This document shows positions 26,537-35,216 of a DNA stretch of 64,000 bases, one piece after another. Where the stretch lies: NCBI GenBank assembly GCA_947493175.1, contig CANLQD010000005.1, forward strand, positions 306,342 through 370,341, written 5' to 3'. The notes under the pieces were generated by a model, which saw only the letters and a list, made by a program, of their open reading frames with translations, did not search any database and had not been told where the DNA came from. Positions within the stretch are counted from its first letter, which is position 1. Every line of letters begins with the position of its first letter. This DNA comes from an uncultured Flavobacteriaceae bacterium (GTDB lineage: Bacteria > Bacteroidota > Bacteroidia > Flavobacteriales > Flavobacteriaceae). The translations under genes were made by a program, and so were the position numbers.

Positions 26537-27373
26537 ATGAATTCGCAATTACAATCAAAAAAACTATTAAAGGATCTGGATGAGTTTAAAATTCAGAATG
26601 GGAACATTTTAGAACAGGCATATCTTTCCATCAAAGCCTGTCGCAAACTATTGAGTTCTTACAAAAAAGAAATCATCGAGACGAAATTTAGGACGATTCA
26701 AGATGAAATAAATTTCTTTAAGAAGATAAAGCAGGTTCCACTTATCAAACTCATCTACTTTTCAGAAATACATTCGTTTGAAATTCAACTTCCAAAGGGC
26801 GATAAGGATGCCCAACTAAAATCGATAAAAAAGAAAATCAACAAGCTCAATCGGTTCTTCCTGTACAATATCGATTTTGGGCGTTATGTCAATTCCGGTG
26901 CTACCCATTTTGACAAGGAATACTACACCAGAGATTACCTTGAAACATTCCATATCACAACTTCTAAATTCTATTTTCAAGACCCAGAGTTTTGCACACC
27001 AAGGGATATGCTACTTGGCAAATACAAGGCGTATGACTTGTTAGTGATTTATTTGGATGAAAAAAAGCATCGTATTCGGAAAGGATTGAACGGCAAATTA
27101 AATGGTGCTAAACCAATGGAAAAGATACATTGGCCATTTTCAAACACAGATTATGTTGAACTCGTTTATGCGCTATGCTCAAAGGGATTGGGCAAACAGG
27201 ACAATCAAGCCATAATGCAGGTTTCCAAAAAAATGCAACAGCTATTTGATATTGAGCCAAAGGACATCTACAAAACCTATCAGGACATCAAAAACAGAAA
27301 GAACAGCAGAACACTTTTCCTCGATGAACTTTCCACATCGCTTCTCATTGAAATGGACAAAAGCGAGGAATAA
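26537..27373 (+). CDS. rteC: RteC-type regulator of ICE excision
   Basis: 278 residues matching the RteC family of Bacteroidetes conjugative elements (GRYVNSGATHFDKEYYTRDY, then a C-terminal domain with WPFSNTDYVELVYALCSKG). In CTnDOT, RteC activates the excision genes. No RteA/RteB two-component pair is present in the window. The gene is flanked on both sides by CCGTA/TACGG dyads, and an excisionase-like gene follows, consistent with that role. A 38-codon open frame (26467-26583) overlaps its start in another frame. Confidence 0.9.
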   Translation: MNSQLQSKKLLKDLDEFKIQNGNILEQAYLSIKACRKLLSSYKKEIIETKFRTIQDEINFFKKIKQVPLIKLIYFSEIHSFEIQLPKGDKDAQLKSIKKKINKLNRFFLYNIDFGRYVNSGATHFDKEYYTRDYLETFHITTSKFYFQDPEFCTPRDMLLGKYKAYDLLVIYLDEKKHRIRKGLNGKLNGAKPMEKIHWPFSNTDYVELVYALCSKGLGKQDNQAIMQVSKKMQQLFDIEPKDIYKTYQDIKNRKNSRTLFLDELSTSLLIEMDKSEE

Positions 27374-27395
27374 CAAGCGGATTTTTCTCTTAAAA

Positions 27396-27425
27396 AAGAC
27401 CGTACTACGGTTGACCTACGGTCTT
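27396..27425. repeat. Hairpin after rteC containing a CCGTA/TACGG dyad
   Basis: AAGACCGTA (27396-27404) pairs with TACGGTCTT (27417-27425); inside it CCGTACTACGG (27400-27410) is itself a palindrome. It could end rteC transcription, but no T run follows, or act as an operator, since the half-sites equal those upstream of rteC. Confidence 0.5.
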
Positions 27426-27535
27426 CTGATTTTGGAAGCCGTCTTCATATAATTTGATATGATTTAGCACACCGTTTCTACTTCAGAAGCATCAAAACGC
27501 TACAAAACCCATCAAATTTCAAAATGTTAAATTTT

Positions 27536-27550
27536 GACCGTAGTACGGTC
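27536..27550. promoter_or_regulatory. Perfect 15-bp palindrome upstream of excisionase-like gene
   Basis: GACCGTAGTACGGTC is a perfect odd palindrome 122 bp before the start of the HTH protein at 27673, with the same CCGTA/TACGG half-sites as the rteC upstream dyads. It is the best candidate operator for RteC or a related regulator in the control of excision. Confidence 0.5.
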
Positions 27551-27672
27551 GTACTGGGGAATAAAATCCATTAAACCTATTCAAATTTGTAGAACGAAAG
27601 TCAAATCAGGCCAGGGACTATCATTTAAAACTCTAAACCCAGATAGTCCCTTTCCATAAAAACCGTTCTATT

Positions 27673-27957
27673 ATGCCGACAAGTATTATTACCACAGACG
27701 ACCTTCGGGAATTCAAAATGGAATTGCTCGATGACATCAAACAATTATTGACCAGACAAGCCAGCGGTAAGCTGAAGAAGTATCTCAAGTCTTCCGAGGT
27801 TATGGACTTGCTTCAGGTAAGTCCTGGCACATTGCAAAACCTTCGCATCAATGGCACATTACCATACACCAAAGTGGGTGGCATTATCTATTACGATACC
27901 GAGGAAATTCAAAAAGTGATGGATGCCAACCGTGTGCACCACGGTCTAAATTCTTAA
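27673..27957 (+). CDS. Excisionase-like HTH protein
   Basis: 94 residues with a C-terminal MerR/excisionase-type helix-turn-helix (YLKSSEVMDLLQVSPGTLQN followed by NGTLPYTKVGGIIYYDTEEI), the usual form of Xis-like proteins in Bacteroidetes mobile elements. The N-terminal 40 residues form an acidic/amphipathic helix. Position right after rteC and its operators points to a role in excision or control of the replication genes downstream. Confidence 0.82.
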   Translation: MPTSIITTDDLREFKMELLDDIKQLLTRQASGKLKKYLKSSEVMDLLQVSPGTLQNLRINGTLPYTKVGGIIYYDTEEIQKVMDANRVHHGLNS

Positions 27958-27960
27958 GCG

Positions 27961-28713
27961 ATGAACTATATAAAGCTACTTAATGCGGCTTTTGAGAAGT
28001 TCTATTTTGATGACCGCCTTAATCCAACGCATATCAGTCTGTATATGGCGCTGTTCCAAGAATGGAACAGTTGCCGCTTTATGGATGAATTCTACGTGAA
28101 TCGTCGGGATTTGATGCGTTGTGCCAAGATAGGTTCTAAATCAACGTACCATAGATGTATTGTGGAACTGGATTCTTGGCAATACTTGTCTTATTTCCCT
28201 TCCAACAATCCATACAAAGGCAGCAAAATAAAGATGGCCATTATCGGGACAAGCGATGAACCGGTTGTGGGACAGTACAATCCCATTTTAGAACAGCTTG
28301 CGGAACAGTACCATTCCAGAGGTGTACCGCTTGAGGGACACCACCATCCCAAAAATGAACAGGTTGTGAACCTACACCGTCCCATAGATGGACAAGCATT
28401 GGTATCTAATACAAACAATATCAAACAAGAAAACTATATAAAACAGCCAAAGGGCTGGCAGGCCGTTTTTATTTTTTTTGAAGAAAAAGGTTTTGATGCT
28501 GATGAAGCAAAAAAATTCTATGAGCATTACCAAGCCCGAAATTGGCAAACTGGCGATGGAAAAGATATTCGGGATTGGCGAGCCGTAGCCATCAATTGGA
28601 TGGACAGAACCGAAATATTCGACGAGGAAAACAAGCTAAACAAAAAACAAGCGTCCCAAATCAAGGACAACTTGCGAACCACTAAAAACAAAGATTATGG
28701 ACAACCCCTCTAA
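27961..28713 (+). CDS. Replication-initiator-like protein of the ICE
   Basis: 250 residues starting three bases after the excisionase-like gene. The N-terminal 90 residues resemble a winged-helix replication or DnaD-like domain (LNPTHISLYMALFQEWNSCR, KIGSKSTYHRCIVELDSW). A low-complexity linker follows and then a conserved C-terminal block (FFEEKGFDADEAKKFYEHYQ, WRAVAINWM) of the kind found in primosome components. It overlaps the DnaC-like gene by 17 bp. Function inferred from this pairing: initiation of ICE replication. Confidence 0.65.
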   Translation: MNYIKLLNAAFEKFYFDDRLNPTHISLYMALFQEWNSCRFMDEFYVNRRDLMRCAKIGSKSTYHRCIVELDSWQYLSYFPSNNPYKGSKIKMAIIGTSDEPVVGQYNPILEQLAEQYHSRGVPLEGHHHPKNEQVVNLHRPIDGQALVSNTNNIKQENYIKQPKGWQAVFIFFEEKGFDADEAKKFYEHYQARNWQTGDGKDIRDWRAVAINWMDRTEIFDEENKLNKKQASQIKDNLRTTKNKDYGQPL

Positions 28714-29359
28714 AATAACCGAAGGTGGCGTGGAATATTCGCTCGGAAAATTTGATGGCAAAAGTGTACTCTACGATTTCCCAAAAATATTGATTTACCT
28801 GAATGCCAAGGGCAAACTTTTGTTTGGCGAAAAGTTTAGGATATATGACGAAGACAAAGATATTTTGTTAAAACTCTGTTCCTACTTCATCAAGGATAAA
28901 GACAACTGTGAGACTTATGGTATTGATATTGACAAAGGCATTCTACTTTCTGGACCTGTTGGCTGCGGCAAAACCAGTTTAATGAAATTATTGCGCCATT
29001 TAGTGCCTTTGCAACGTCCTTATGAGATGATTCCTTGCCGGAATGTAACCTTCAGTTTTAACCATTTAGGTTTTAAAACGGTAGAGGAATATGGTAATAC
29101 CAAATTTTACTGTTTTGATGATTTGGGTGTTGAACCTTCTGGCAGATTCTACGGAAAGGATTTGAATGTGATGGGCGAAGTGCTTTTATCTCGATACGAG
29201 CTGTACCTACAAACCAAACACAAAATTAAAACACACGCCACAACAAACCTAAATGCTGAAGAATTGGAAGAACGCTACGGTAACCGAGTTCGTAGCCGAA
29301 TGCGAGAACTTTTTAATTTGATTGCTTTTGATACTAAGGCTGGGGATAAAAGGAAGTAA
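28697..29359 (+). CDS. DnaC-like AAA+ ATPase
   Basis: 220 residues with Walker A GPVGCGKTS (residues 86-94), Walker B FYCFDDLG and an arginine-rich sensor region NRVRSRMRELFNLI, the pattern of DnaC/IstB-type helicase loaders. Translationally coupled to the preceding initiator-like gene. The two probably load the replicative helicase on the excised circular ICE. Confidence 0.85.
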   Translation: MDNPSKITEGGVEYSLGKFDGKSVLYDFPKILIYLNAKGKLLFGEKFRIYDEDKDILLKLCSYFIKDKDNCETYGIDIDKGILLSGPVGCGKTSLMKLLRHLVPLQRPYEMIPCRNVTFSFNHLGFKTVEEYGNTKFYCFDDLGVEPSGRFYGKDLNVMGEVLLSRYELYLQTKHKIKTHATTNLNAEELEERYGNRVRSRMRELFNLIAFDTKAGDKRK

Positions 29360-29376
29360 ACTTAAAGGATAGCTTT

Positions 29377-29583
29377 TTAGCAACAATTTTTGTTTTCTTG
29401 AATCGGTGGACAGGCGACAGTCCCATAAGAGCAAAACACACAACAATCCCCTTCTTTTGGCTTCAGAACCGTTTTGCAATTCTCACATTCATAAAAGAAT
29501 TGGCAGGCCGTGGTTGGCATTTCTTCTTCTTTTTTGTGGCCACAGTTTGGACAAGTGATTTCAGATGTCGATATAGTTTCCAT
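29377..29583 (-). CDS. GDCCVxC-domain small zinc-ribbon protein
   Basis: 68 residues with CPNCGHKK...CENC (zinc ribbon) and the family signature GDCCVFCSYGTVACPPIQ. These proteins accompany mercury and other metal genes in Bacteroidota; the biochemical role is unknown, though the Cys pairs suggest thiol metal binding. Its ATG shares one base with the MerTP stop (TAATG), so it is the last gene of the mer operon. Confidence 0.9.
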   Translation of the reverse strand: METISTSEITCPNCGHKKEEEMPTTACQFFYECENCKTVLKPKEGDCCVFCSYGTVACPPIQENKNCC

Positions 29584-30197
29584 TATTTCTCTTTTTTATA
29601 GGTCACTTTGTAGCCAGTAGAATTAATTGCTTTCTCAATTTCCGATTCATCAATCTTGGTCTTATCAAATTCCACTACGGTGTTAGCATTTTCGTAGCTG
29701 GCTTTGACCGAAATAATTCCGTCCAACTTATTGACTTCACTTTCTACGTGTGCCTCACAACCTGCACAGGTCATTCCCTCAACGTCAAAAGTGTGCTTTT
29801 CGACATTGGATTGAGAGACATATACGATATCCTTGGTGGGTTGCGCATAAAATAGGTTGGAATAGTAAGGGAAGGTCAGCATCAATGCGGCGAATAGTGT
29901 TACGATGAACAAAAACTGTTTGGATTGCCAAAACGTTGGTTTTGCATCATCCTCGCAAGCGCAATCAATTTCTTCCTGAGTTTTCGGCCGTAGTTTCTGG
30001 TACCAGGCAAAGACCAAAACAATAATGGTCAGGCCGATAAGATAGGGTCTAAATGGCTCGACCCAAGAGAATGTAGATGCAATTCCACTTGTTCCGGCAA
30101 TTAATGCCAAAACGGGTGTAATACAACATATTGATGCTGCAACTGCGGTAAAAATGCCGGTATAAGCTGCGGTATTCGAAGTTTTATTCGGTGCCAT
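29583..30197 (-). CDS. merTP: Mercuric transport fusion MerTP
   Basis: 204 residues. The MerT part has membrane helices with the vicinal ICCITP pair (Cys24, Cys25) and a cytoplasmic CAC pair in EIDCACEDD. The MerP part is an HMA domain with GMTCAGCEAH. It carries Hg(II) into the cytoplasm, normally to MerA reductase, which is not encoded here. It lies 12 bases after the ArsR-type regulator. Confidence 0.93.
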   Translation of the reverse strand: MAPNKTSNTAAYTGIFTAVAASICCITPVLALIAGTSGIASTFSWVEPFRPYLIGLTIIVLVFAWYQKLRPKTQEEIDCACEDDAKPTFWQSKQFLFIVTLFAALMLTFPYYSNLFYAQPTKDIVYVSQSNVEKHTFDVEGMTCAGCEAHVESEVNKLDGIISVKASYENANTVVEFDKTKIDESEIEKAINSTGYKVTYKKEK

Positions 30198-30209
30198 AAT
30201 ATAAAATGT

Positions 30210-30581
30210 CTAAGCTGTTTTCTTTCTTGTCGAAATTGAATTGAAAATTCCATTCAAAACATTGTCCTCACTCTTTACCAGCGAATAATATAATGTTTGC
30301 CCTTCACGTCTCGATGTAATAATTCCTGCATCCTTCATTTTTCGGATATGCTGGGATACGGCGGGAACACTCATTTCAAGAATATCGGCAATATCGCAAG
30401 GACACAATTCATTCTCTATGTTCAATAGGAATAGAATTTTCAGTCGTACCTCGCTTCCCGCGAGAGACAAAACTTTGCTTATTGCATTAAGGCTGTCCGA
30501 AGAATTCTCTATGGTTTCCTTGCATCTCGATATTTGCTTCTTGTCTGCTTCGTTCCGTGTACAAGTTATTTCCAAGCTCAT
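30210..30581 (-). CDS. ArsR/SmtB-family metalloregulator of mer operon
   Basis: 123 residues, winged helix with the metal motif ELCPCDIADIL (Cys60, Cys62), an ArsR-type site, plus two extra N-terminal Cys (Cys7, Cys20) that could complete a thiolate site. First gene of the minus-strand operon; its promoter region carries a dyad that overlaps the -33 element, as expected for an autorepressor released by metal. Confidence 0.92.
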   Translation of the reverse strand: MSLEITCTRNEADKKQISRCKETIENSSDSLNAISKVLSLAGSEVRLKILFLLNIENELCPCDIADILEMSVPAVSQHIRKMKDAGIITSRREGQTLYYSLVKSEDNVLNGIFNSISTRKKTA

Positions 30582-30603
30582 CTTTTTTGATTTAAAGTGG
30601 TCA

Positions 30604-30645
30604 CAAATATATCATTATTATATTATTTAAGCAAATACTTAAATA
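30604..30645 (-). promoter_or_regulatory. Promoter and operator of the mer-type operon
   Basis: On the minus strand TATATTTG (30604-30611) is an exact TAnnTTTG -7 box, and TTG at 30632-30634 lies 20 bases upstream, the usual -33 spacing. The inverted repeat TATTTAAG-N6-CTTAAATA (30624-30645) covers the -33 box and is AT-rich like SmtB/ArsR operators. Confidence 0.65.
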
Positions 30646-30790
30646 TACTATCGGATATGTCTTTTTATAATGTGTAGATAATAAACTTAGGAAATCTAAC
30701 TTCTATAGGATTTGTACAATAAAATCACTTCTGAAATAAATTGCAGTACAATGTCCTTCAAGCTCTTTGTTAACTCTAAAAAAATATCTT

Positions 30791-31432
30791 TCATAATTCT
30801 ATTGATTTTTGAATGGATAATAATATGGATAGTGCGATGCGTTCCATATTGTTGTTATCTGAAATGTAGCTGCCTTCATCTTTATTGCTCAAAAAACCCA
30901 ATTCCAATAGTATTGAGGCGCAATACTCAACAGTTTCCCGAAGTACCTGAAAGTTCGCAAACTTTACACCTCGACTTCCATAACCAATGGCTTCACAAAG
31001 GGCTCGTTCAATTTGATAGCCCATAAAAACCGATGCTTTTGAGAATTCCTTTTGTTTTCTTGAAGCATAAACCTCTATCCCTCTCGCATTTGGATTTTCA
31101 GAATGGTTGCAATGCAAGGACACAAATAACTCTGCTTTTAAGGCTTTGGCCAGCTTAGTTCTGTCCGATAAAGAAATTAGTGTATCACTATACCTGGTTA
31201 AATAAATATCCAAAGGCTTTTTCATTTCATTATTCAGCTTCAAAATGGCATTTGCAATGGACAAAACCACATCCTTTTCTTGAATGCCTTTTATGCCGAT
31301 TGCACCAGAATCTTTTCCGCCGTGTCCAACGTCAATTATTATTCGCTTTTGAGCACTCGATTCTTGTCCAAAAATGAAACACATTTTTAGAACCAAAATC
31401 ACAAAACTGACGTTTTTAAGCACTTTTTTCAT
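30791..31432 (-). CDS. N-acetylmuramoyl-L-alanine amidase
   Basis: Zinc amidase (Amidase_3 fold), 213 residues: IIIDVGHGGKDSGAIG with the first His ligand, the HCNHSENPNARGIEVY block, and catalytic Glu in ILLELGFLSNKDE. ATG 31432 gives a signal peptide (MKKVLKNVSFVILVLKMCFIFG); an upstream in-frame ATG adds eight residues. Divergent from the tra genes; it probably opens the cell wall locally for the mating channel. Confidence 0.88.
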   Translation of the reverse strand: MKKVLKNVSFVILVLKMCFIFGQESSAQKRIIIDVGHGGKDSGAIGIKGIQEKDVVLSIANAILKLNNEMKKPLDIYLTRYSDTLISLSDRTKLAKALKAELFVSLHCNHSENPNARGIEVYASRKQKEFSKASVFMGYQIERALCEAIGYGSRGVKFANFQVLRETVEYCASILLELGFLSNKDEGSYISDNNNMERIALSILLSIQKSIEL

Positions 31433-31621
31433 TTTCACTTTTCGGGTTATCAACAACTTCCCTTCAAAATACCATAGGATTTGATGTCAAATAACAGCAA
31501 CGGAATTCAAACAATATCAAATAATATTTTATCCACAAATATTTGATTTTCAGTTATTTATATTCAAATATATGTAAATTTCAATAAACGAAAATGAACC
31601 AAAAATTTAATCCGTTCCGTT

Positions 31622-31909
31622 ATGAAAAAATCACTCTATTTAGCATCCATTCTTTCGCTCTTATCCACTTCGCTTTTTGCTCAAATTGGTGGTATTGAAG
31701 ATTCAGTTAATGATGTTGGCGATACCATCAGAACCATATTCCCAATTTTATTAGGTGTCATCTTCTTGGTGGGCTTCCTATTTAATGCAGGACATTTCTT
31801 CGGCGAAAATGCCGACCTCAAAAAGGGGATAACCAGAGTTCTTGTGTTTGTACTTATTGCAGGTGCAGTAGTAGGCATCTTCTCTTACTTAATAGGAATC
31901 GTAGTATAG
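31622..31909 (+). CDS. traE: Conjugation protein TraE (DUF4134)
   Basis: 95 residues, signal peptide ending SLFAQ, then two membrane helices around NAGHFFGENADLKKG. The small hydrophobic protein opens the mating-channel operon of Bacteroidetes ICEs and is thought to be the pilin-like (VirB2) component. The 190-bp region before it is AT-rich with repeated TCAAATA words and a CAAATATTTG palindrome, probably the tra promoter region. Confidence 0.92.
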   Translation: MKKSLYLASILSLLSTSLFAQIGGIEDSVNDVGDTIRTIFPILLGVIFLVGFLFNAGHFFGENADLKKGITRVLVFVLIAGAVVGIFSYLIGIVV

Positions 31910-32194
31910 ATGAAGCGGTTCGAGGTCTATAAAAACATCAGGAAACGGGCGGTCATTTTTGGGCTGCCCATTTCCCTGTTTGCCTTAATGATGGTTTCCA
32001 TTTTGGCTTCGTTGCTCATCATCATCTTCTCTTTCAGCTTTGGGATAATAATAGGTGTGTTGGTATTCAATGCTTCCCTATATGTGGCTTTGACGAGAAT
32101 AACCCACAATCCACAACTATTCCAAATGGCCAAAGCTTTTCCAAAAATTATCAGTAACAAAAGAAATTCTGGCTTCGATTATGAACAAGATTAA
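31910..32194 (+). CDS. traF: Conjugation protein TraF (DUF4133)
   Basis: 94 residues with a pair of membrane helices (residues 17-60), the usual VirB3-like inner-membrane partner of the channel. Starts immediately after the traE stop and overlaps traG by 14 bases. Confidence 0.9.
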   Translation: MKRFEVYKNIRKRAVIFGLPISLFALMMVSILASLLIIIFSFSFGIIIGVLVFNASLYVALTRITHNPQLFQMAKAFPKIISNKRNSGFDYEQD

Positions 32195-34583
32195 CCTTTC
32201 GGCATATCAACCCATTGTAGATATTCAAGACAATATCGTATTTGCCAATAATGGTAATGTGGTCTTGTGCTATAAAGGAAATCTACCTGAAATCTATTCG
32301 TTATCTGAAAAGGATTTTGAGGATATGCACGGTGCTTGGTTTCAGGCATTAAAGTCATTACCGGTTGGTACTGTGGTTCACAAACAGGATATCTACTTGA
32401 AGAAGTCTTATTCTTCAGAACAACTTCCGAATTCAACCTTTCTGGAAAAGGCTACCCACGAACATTTTAAAGGTCGTGGGCATATCGAGCACAGCTGTTA
32501 TTTGTTCTTCATCTTGACTAAAAATAAGGCGCTCAACAATCCTAAATATGTCAACCCTTTCAGAAAAGTTTCAAAGGGAATCGTACAGGAACTGGATGAC
32601 AATATTAAGAGTTTCGCAAACTCGGTAAGTGATTCCGTTTCCTTCATCAACAATAGCCGAAAGATGGATTTTGTTTCGCTTAAAGCGGAAGAGATACAGC
32701 AACTGACAAGCAGTTATTTCAATGGCTTCAATGAAGGTTACGATACGGATATTTTACTTGATAAGAAAAGCGTCAATATTGGCGAAAACCATTTTGATGC
32801 CCTTGCCATCAACAGCGAACTGTGCTTTGGCGAAAGTGTACAGAGTAGCAAGACCAATGAGAAATTCACTTCTGACGATTTTGTATTTCATCAAGGGTTT
32901 ATTGATGGCTTAGGGCTTACGCTAAACGAGAACCACATTGTCAATCAAATCCTATATCTCGATGACAAACAGAAGTGGCGCAAGCTACTGGATAAAAAGA
33001 TTGAAGAACTCAATAAAAGTTCAAATTTCGGTTCACAGAATAAAGTGGTTTTAGGGAAAATTCAGCACATCCTTGACCAAATCAATGCCGATGATAATGC
33101 CCGAATCATTCGTGGTCATTTGAACATAGTGTATTGGGCAAAGGAAGCTAAAGAGCTCGATAAAATAACTTCAAAAATAAAGACTGAATTTAAGGAATTG
33201 GATATCATCCCCTATTATCCAAGAGGCGAAGAACGCAAGAACTATATTCTAAATAGTTACTGCTGCTTTTCATCCAACTTTTCAAACAACGATTTATATG
33301 TAACCGATTTAAAACACGCGCTCTGCCTGTTCATTAATAACACCAACTATAAAAGTGATAATACCGGAATTATCTTTAATGATCGCGAGCATAACATTCC
33401 TGTTCTCAAGGATGTTTGGGACGAAAAGAAGAAACGCATCAAGGCAAGAAACTTTGCCATTTTTGCGCCAACTGGCGAAGGCAAATCTTTTTTGGCCAAT
33501 AACATCTTGCGCCAATACTTTGAAAGTGGTGTCCGTCTGGTCATCATTGATTTAGGTGGCTCTTACACCAAATTTGCAAAACTCTATCCTGAAAAATACA
33601 CGGTGCTTCGCTATGAGAGCGGAAAAAACCTTGGCATCAATCCATTTTACATAAGTGATGCAAATGACTTGACACCTGAGCGACTGGAAGACCTATCCGT
33701 TTTTTTGTTTGAGTTATTTGCTTCAGATTTAAAAGTGACCAAAGCACAATCAGTATCGGTCAAAAAGATATTGCGCCATTATTACTATAGCACTTCAGAA
33801 AATCACTCGTTGGATGGTTTTTACAGCTTTATAGAAAGGAATCAGAAAGACCTTCTGAGCACCTTAAAAATCCATCCCGACTATTTCAATGTCACGAGCT
33901 TTTTGCACGTAATGTCCGAATATGTCGGCGATGGTCTATATAGTTTTCTGTTTGAGGTCAGTGAAGACCAGACCTATAAAATTGAGGACAAAAGATTGAT
34001 TGTTTTTGAACTGGACGAAGTAAAGGACAATAAGGAAATCCTGTCGGTAATGCTCAAGCTAATTAAATCTGCCATCCAGAGAACCATCTGGCGTAACCGA
34101 GCCGAAAAAGGCATCATTCTTTTTGATGAGTTTGCGAAGCAATTGAAATTTGAGAACGTGTTGGAAAGCGTCGAGTTCTACTACCAAGCTATCCGTAAAC
34201 AGAACGGTGCGATAGGAATAATTCTTCAGTCTATCAATCAACTTCCAAATAATTCAACTTCGGCGAGCATTCTCGAAAACACACAGGTCATTTATAGCCT
34301 GAACAATGAAAAAGGCTATGGCGAACTGGTTAAAAGGCTCAACCTATCCAGCCACGACTTGAACCAATTAAAATCCATCAAAAACAACCTTTCTGGTCCA
34401 CGCAAATACACCGAAATGTTTATCAAGATAGGTAGGGAAAGTAACATCTTCCGGCTTGAAGTCCCGAAGGAAGTATATGCCGCTTATTTGACCGATGGAC
34501 AGGAAAACGAAGAAATAATGAAGCTCTACAATGAGCATCACGATATGCAAAAAGCAATAATTCAATTCACATCTAAAACATAA
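32181..34583 (+). CDS. traG: VirB4-like conjugation ATPase TraG
   Basis: 800 residues. N-terminal channel-docking domain, then Walker A APTGEGKS (about residues 429-436), VRLVIIDLGGSYTKF, and Walker B IILFDEFAKQ. It powers assembly of the mating apparatus. Overlap with traF indicates translational coupling. Length and order agree with CTnDOT-type TraG. Confidence 0.95.
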   Translation: MNKINLSAYQPIVDIQDNIVFANNGNVVLCYKGNLPEIYSLSEKDFEDMHGAWFQALKSLPVGTVVHKQDIYLKKSYSSEQLPNSTFLEKATHEHFKGRGHIEHSCYLFFILTKNKALNNPKYVNPFRKVSKGIVQELDDNIKSFANSVSDSVSFINNSRKMDFVSLKAEEIQQLTSSYFNGFNEGYDTDILLDKKSVNIGENHFDALAINSELCFGESVQSSKTNEKFTSDDFVFHQGFIDGLGLTLNENHIVNQILYLDDKQKWRKLLDKKIEELNKSSNFGSQNKVVLGKIQHILDQINADDNARIIRGHLNIVYWAKEAKELDKITSKIKTEFKELDIIPYYPRGEERKNYILNSYCCFSSNFSNNDLYVTDLKHALCLFINNTNYKSDNTGIIFNDREHNIPVLKDVWDEKKKRIKARNFAIFAPTGEGKSFLANNILRQYFESGVRLVIIDLGGSYTKFAKLYPEKYTVLRYESGKNLGINPFYISDANDLTPERLEDLSVFLFELFASDLKVTKAQSVSVKKILRHYYYSTSENHSLDGFYSFIERNQKDLLSTLKIHPDYFNVTSFLHVMSEYVGDGLYSFLFEVSEDQTYKIEDKRLIVFELDEVKDNKEILSVMLKLIKSAIQRTIWRNRAEKGIILFDEFAKQLKFENVLESVEFYYQAIRKQNGAIGIILQSINQLPNNSTSASILENTQVIYSLNNEKGYGELVKRLNLSSHDLNQLKSIKNNLSGPRKYTEMFIKIGRESNIFRLEVPKEVYAAYLTDGQENEEIMKLYNEHHDMQKAIIQFTSKT

Positions 34584-34629
34584 TATTATGAAATCGAAGA
34601 TTCACGAATACCAAAACAAATTTTTTACA

Positions 34630-35214
34630 ATGAGTAAAACAAAAATCAAAATTTTAGTAATGACAGTAGCCTTGACCTTATTTATGTCAGGTAATGCTAC
34701 TGCACAAGGAATGCCTACTTATGACAATACCAATTTTATCAGCTTGGTAAAACAACTGATAGAATCTGGCAAGCAAACGGCTCAAATGATTAAGTCTGTA
34801 AAATTCCTGAAAGATGCAAAAGAGGCAATAGAGAAAGTATCAAGCGTTGTTGAGCAACTGAGAGCAGTTGAGGAAATTGGACAGAATAATCAGCGCCTTA
34901 TCAACGTAATGCAAAATGATTTGCAGGATATTTTGAATTCGCCCTACATCAAACCCGATGAAGTTTCAAGGGTTGTGGAATCGTTTGACGCCATAGTTCA
35001 AAACTCATTGGACACGGTGGATTTTATTGATGAAGTTCTATCCAGCGATTACCTAAAAATGAGCGATGCCGAACGTGCTGAAATTCTGAAAGCAAAAGAG
35101 CAGGAATCCAAACAAATGGTTTCCAACATCACTACAAAAACCAAACGCTATCGTGACATTATTTCTTTTAGAAAAATGCAGGATAAAGTCAATAACCGAG
35201 AAACATCCTACTAA
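34630..35214 (+). CDS. traI: Conjugation protein TraI (DUF4141)
   Basis: 194 residues from ATG 34630, which gives a regular signal peptide (MSKTKIKILVMTVALTLF...ATAQ). ATG 34588 is possible and would add 14 polar residues. The rest is helical/coiled coil (DAKEAIEKVSSVVEQLRAVE), like VirB5-type periplasmic proteins. Follows traG and precedes traJ by two bases. Confidence 0.85.
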   Translation: MSKTKIKILVMTVALTLFMSGNATAQGMPTYDNTNFISLVKQLIESGKQTAQMIKSVKFLKDAKEAIEKVSSVVEQLRAVEEIGQNNQRLINVMQNDLQDILNSPYIKPDEVSRVVESFDAIVQNSLDTVDFIDEVLSSDYLKMSDAERAEILKAKEQESKQMVSNITTKTKRYRDIISFRKMQDKVNNRETSY

Positions 35215-35216
35215 AA

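Noticed and set aside
30791..31026. Plus-strand frame 30712-31026 opposite the amidase
   Set aside because: It is Cys/Ser-rich shadow sequence of the amidase gene, which has all catalytic motifs on the minus strand.
31457..31621. Operator for the tra operon from repeated TCAAATA words
   Set aside because: The words are short and AT-rich in an AT-rich region; spacing is irregular, so I mention them only with traE.
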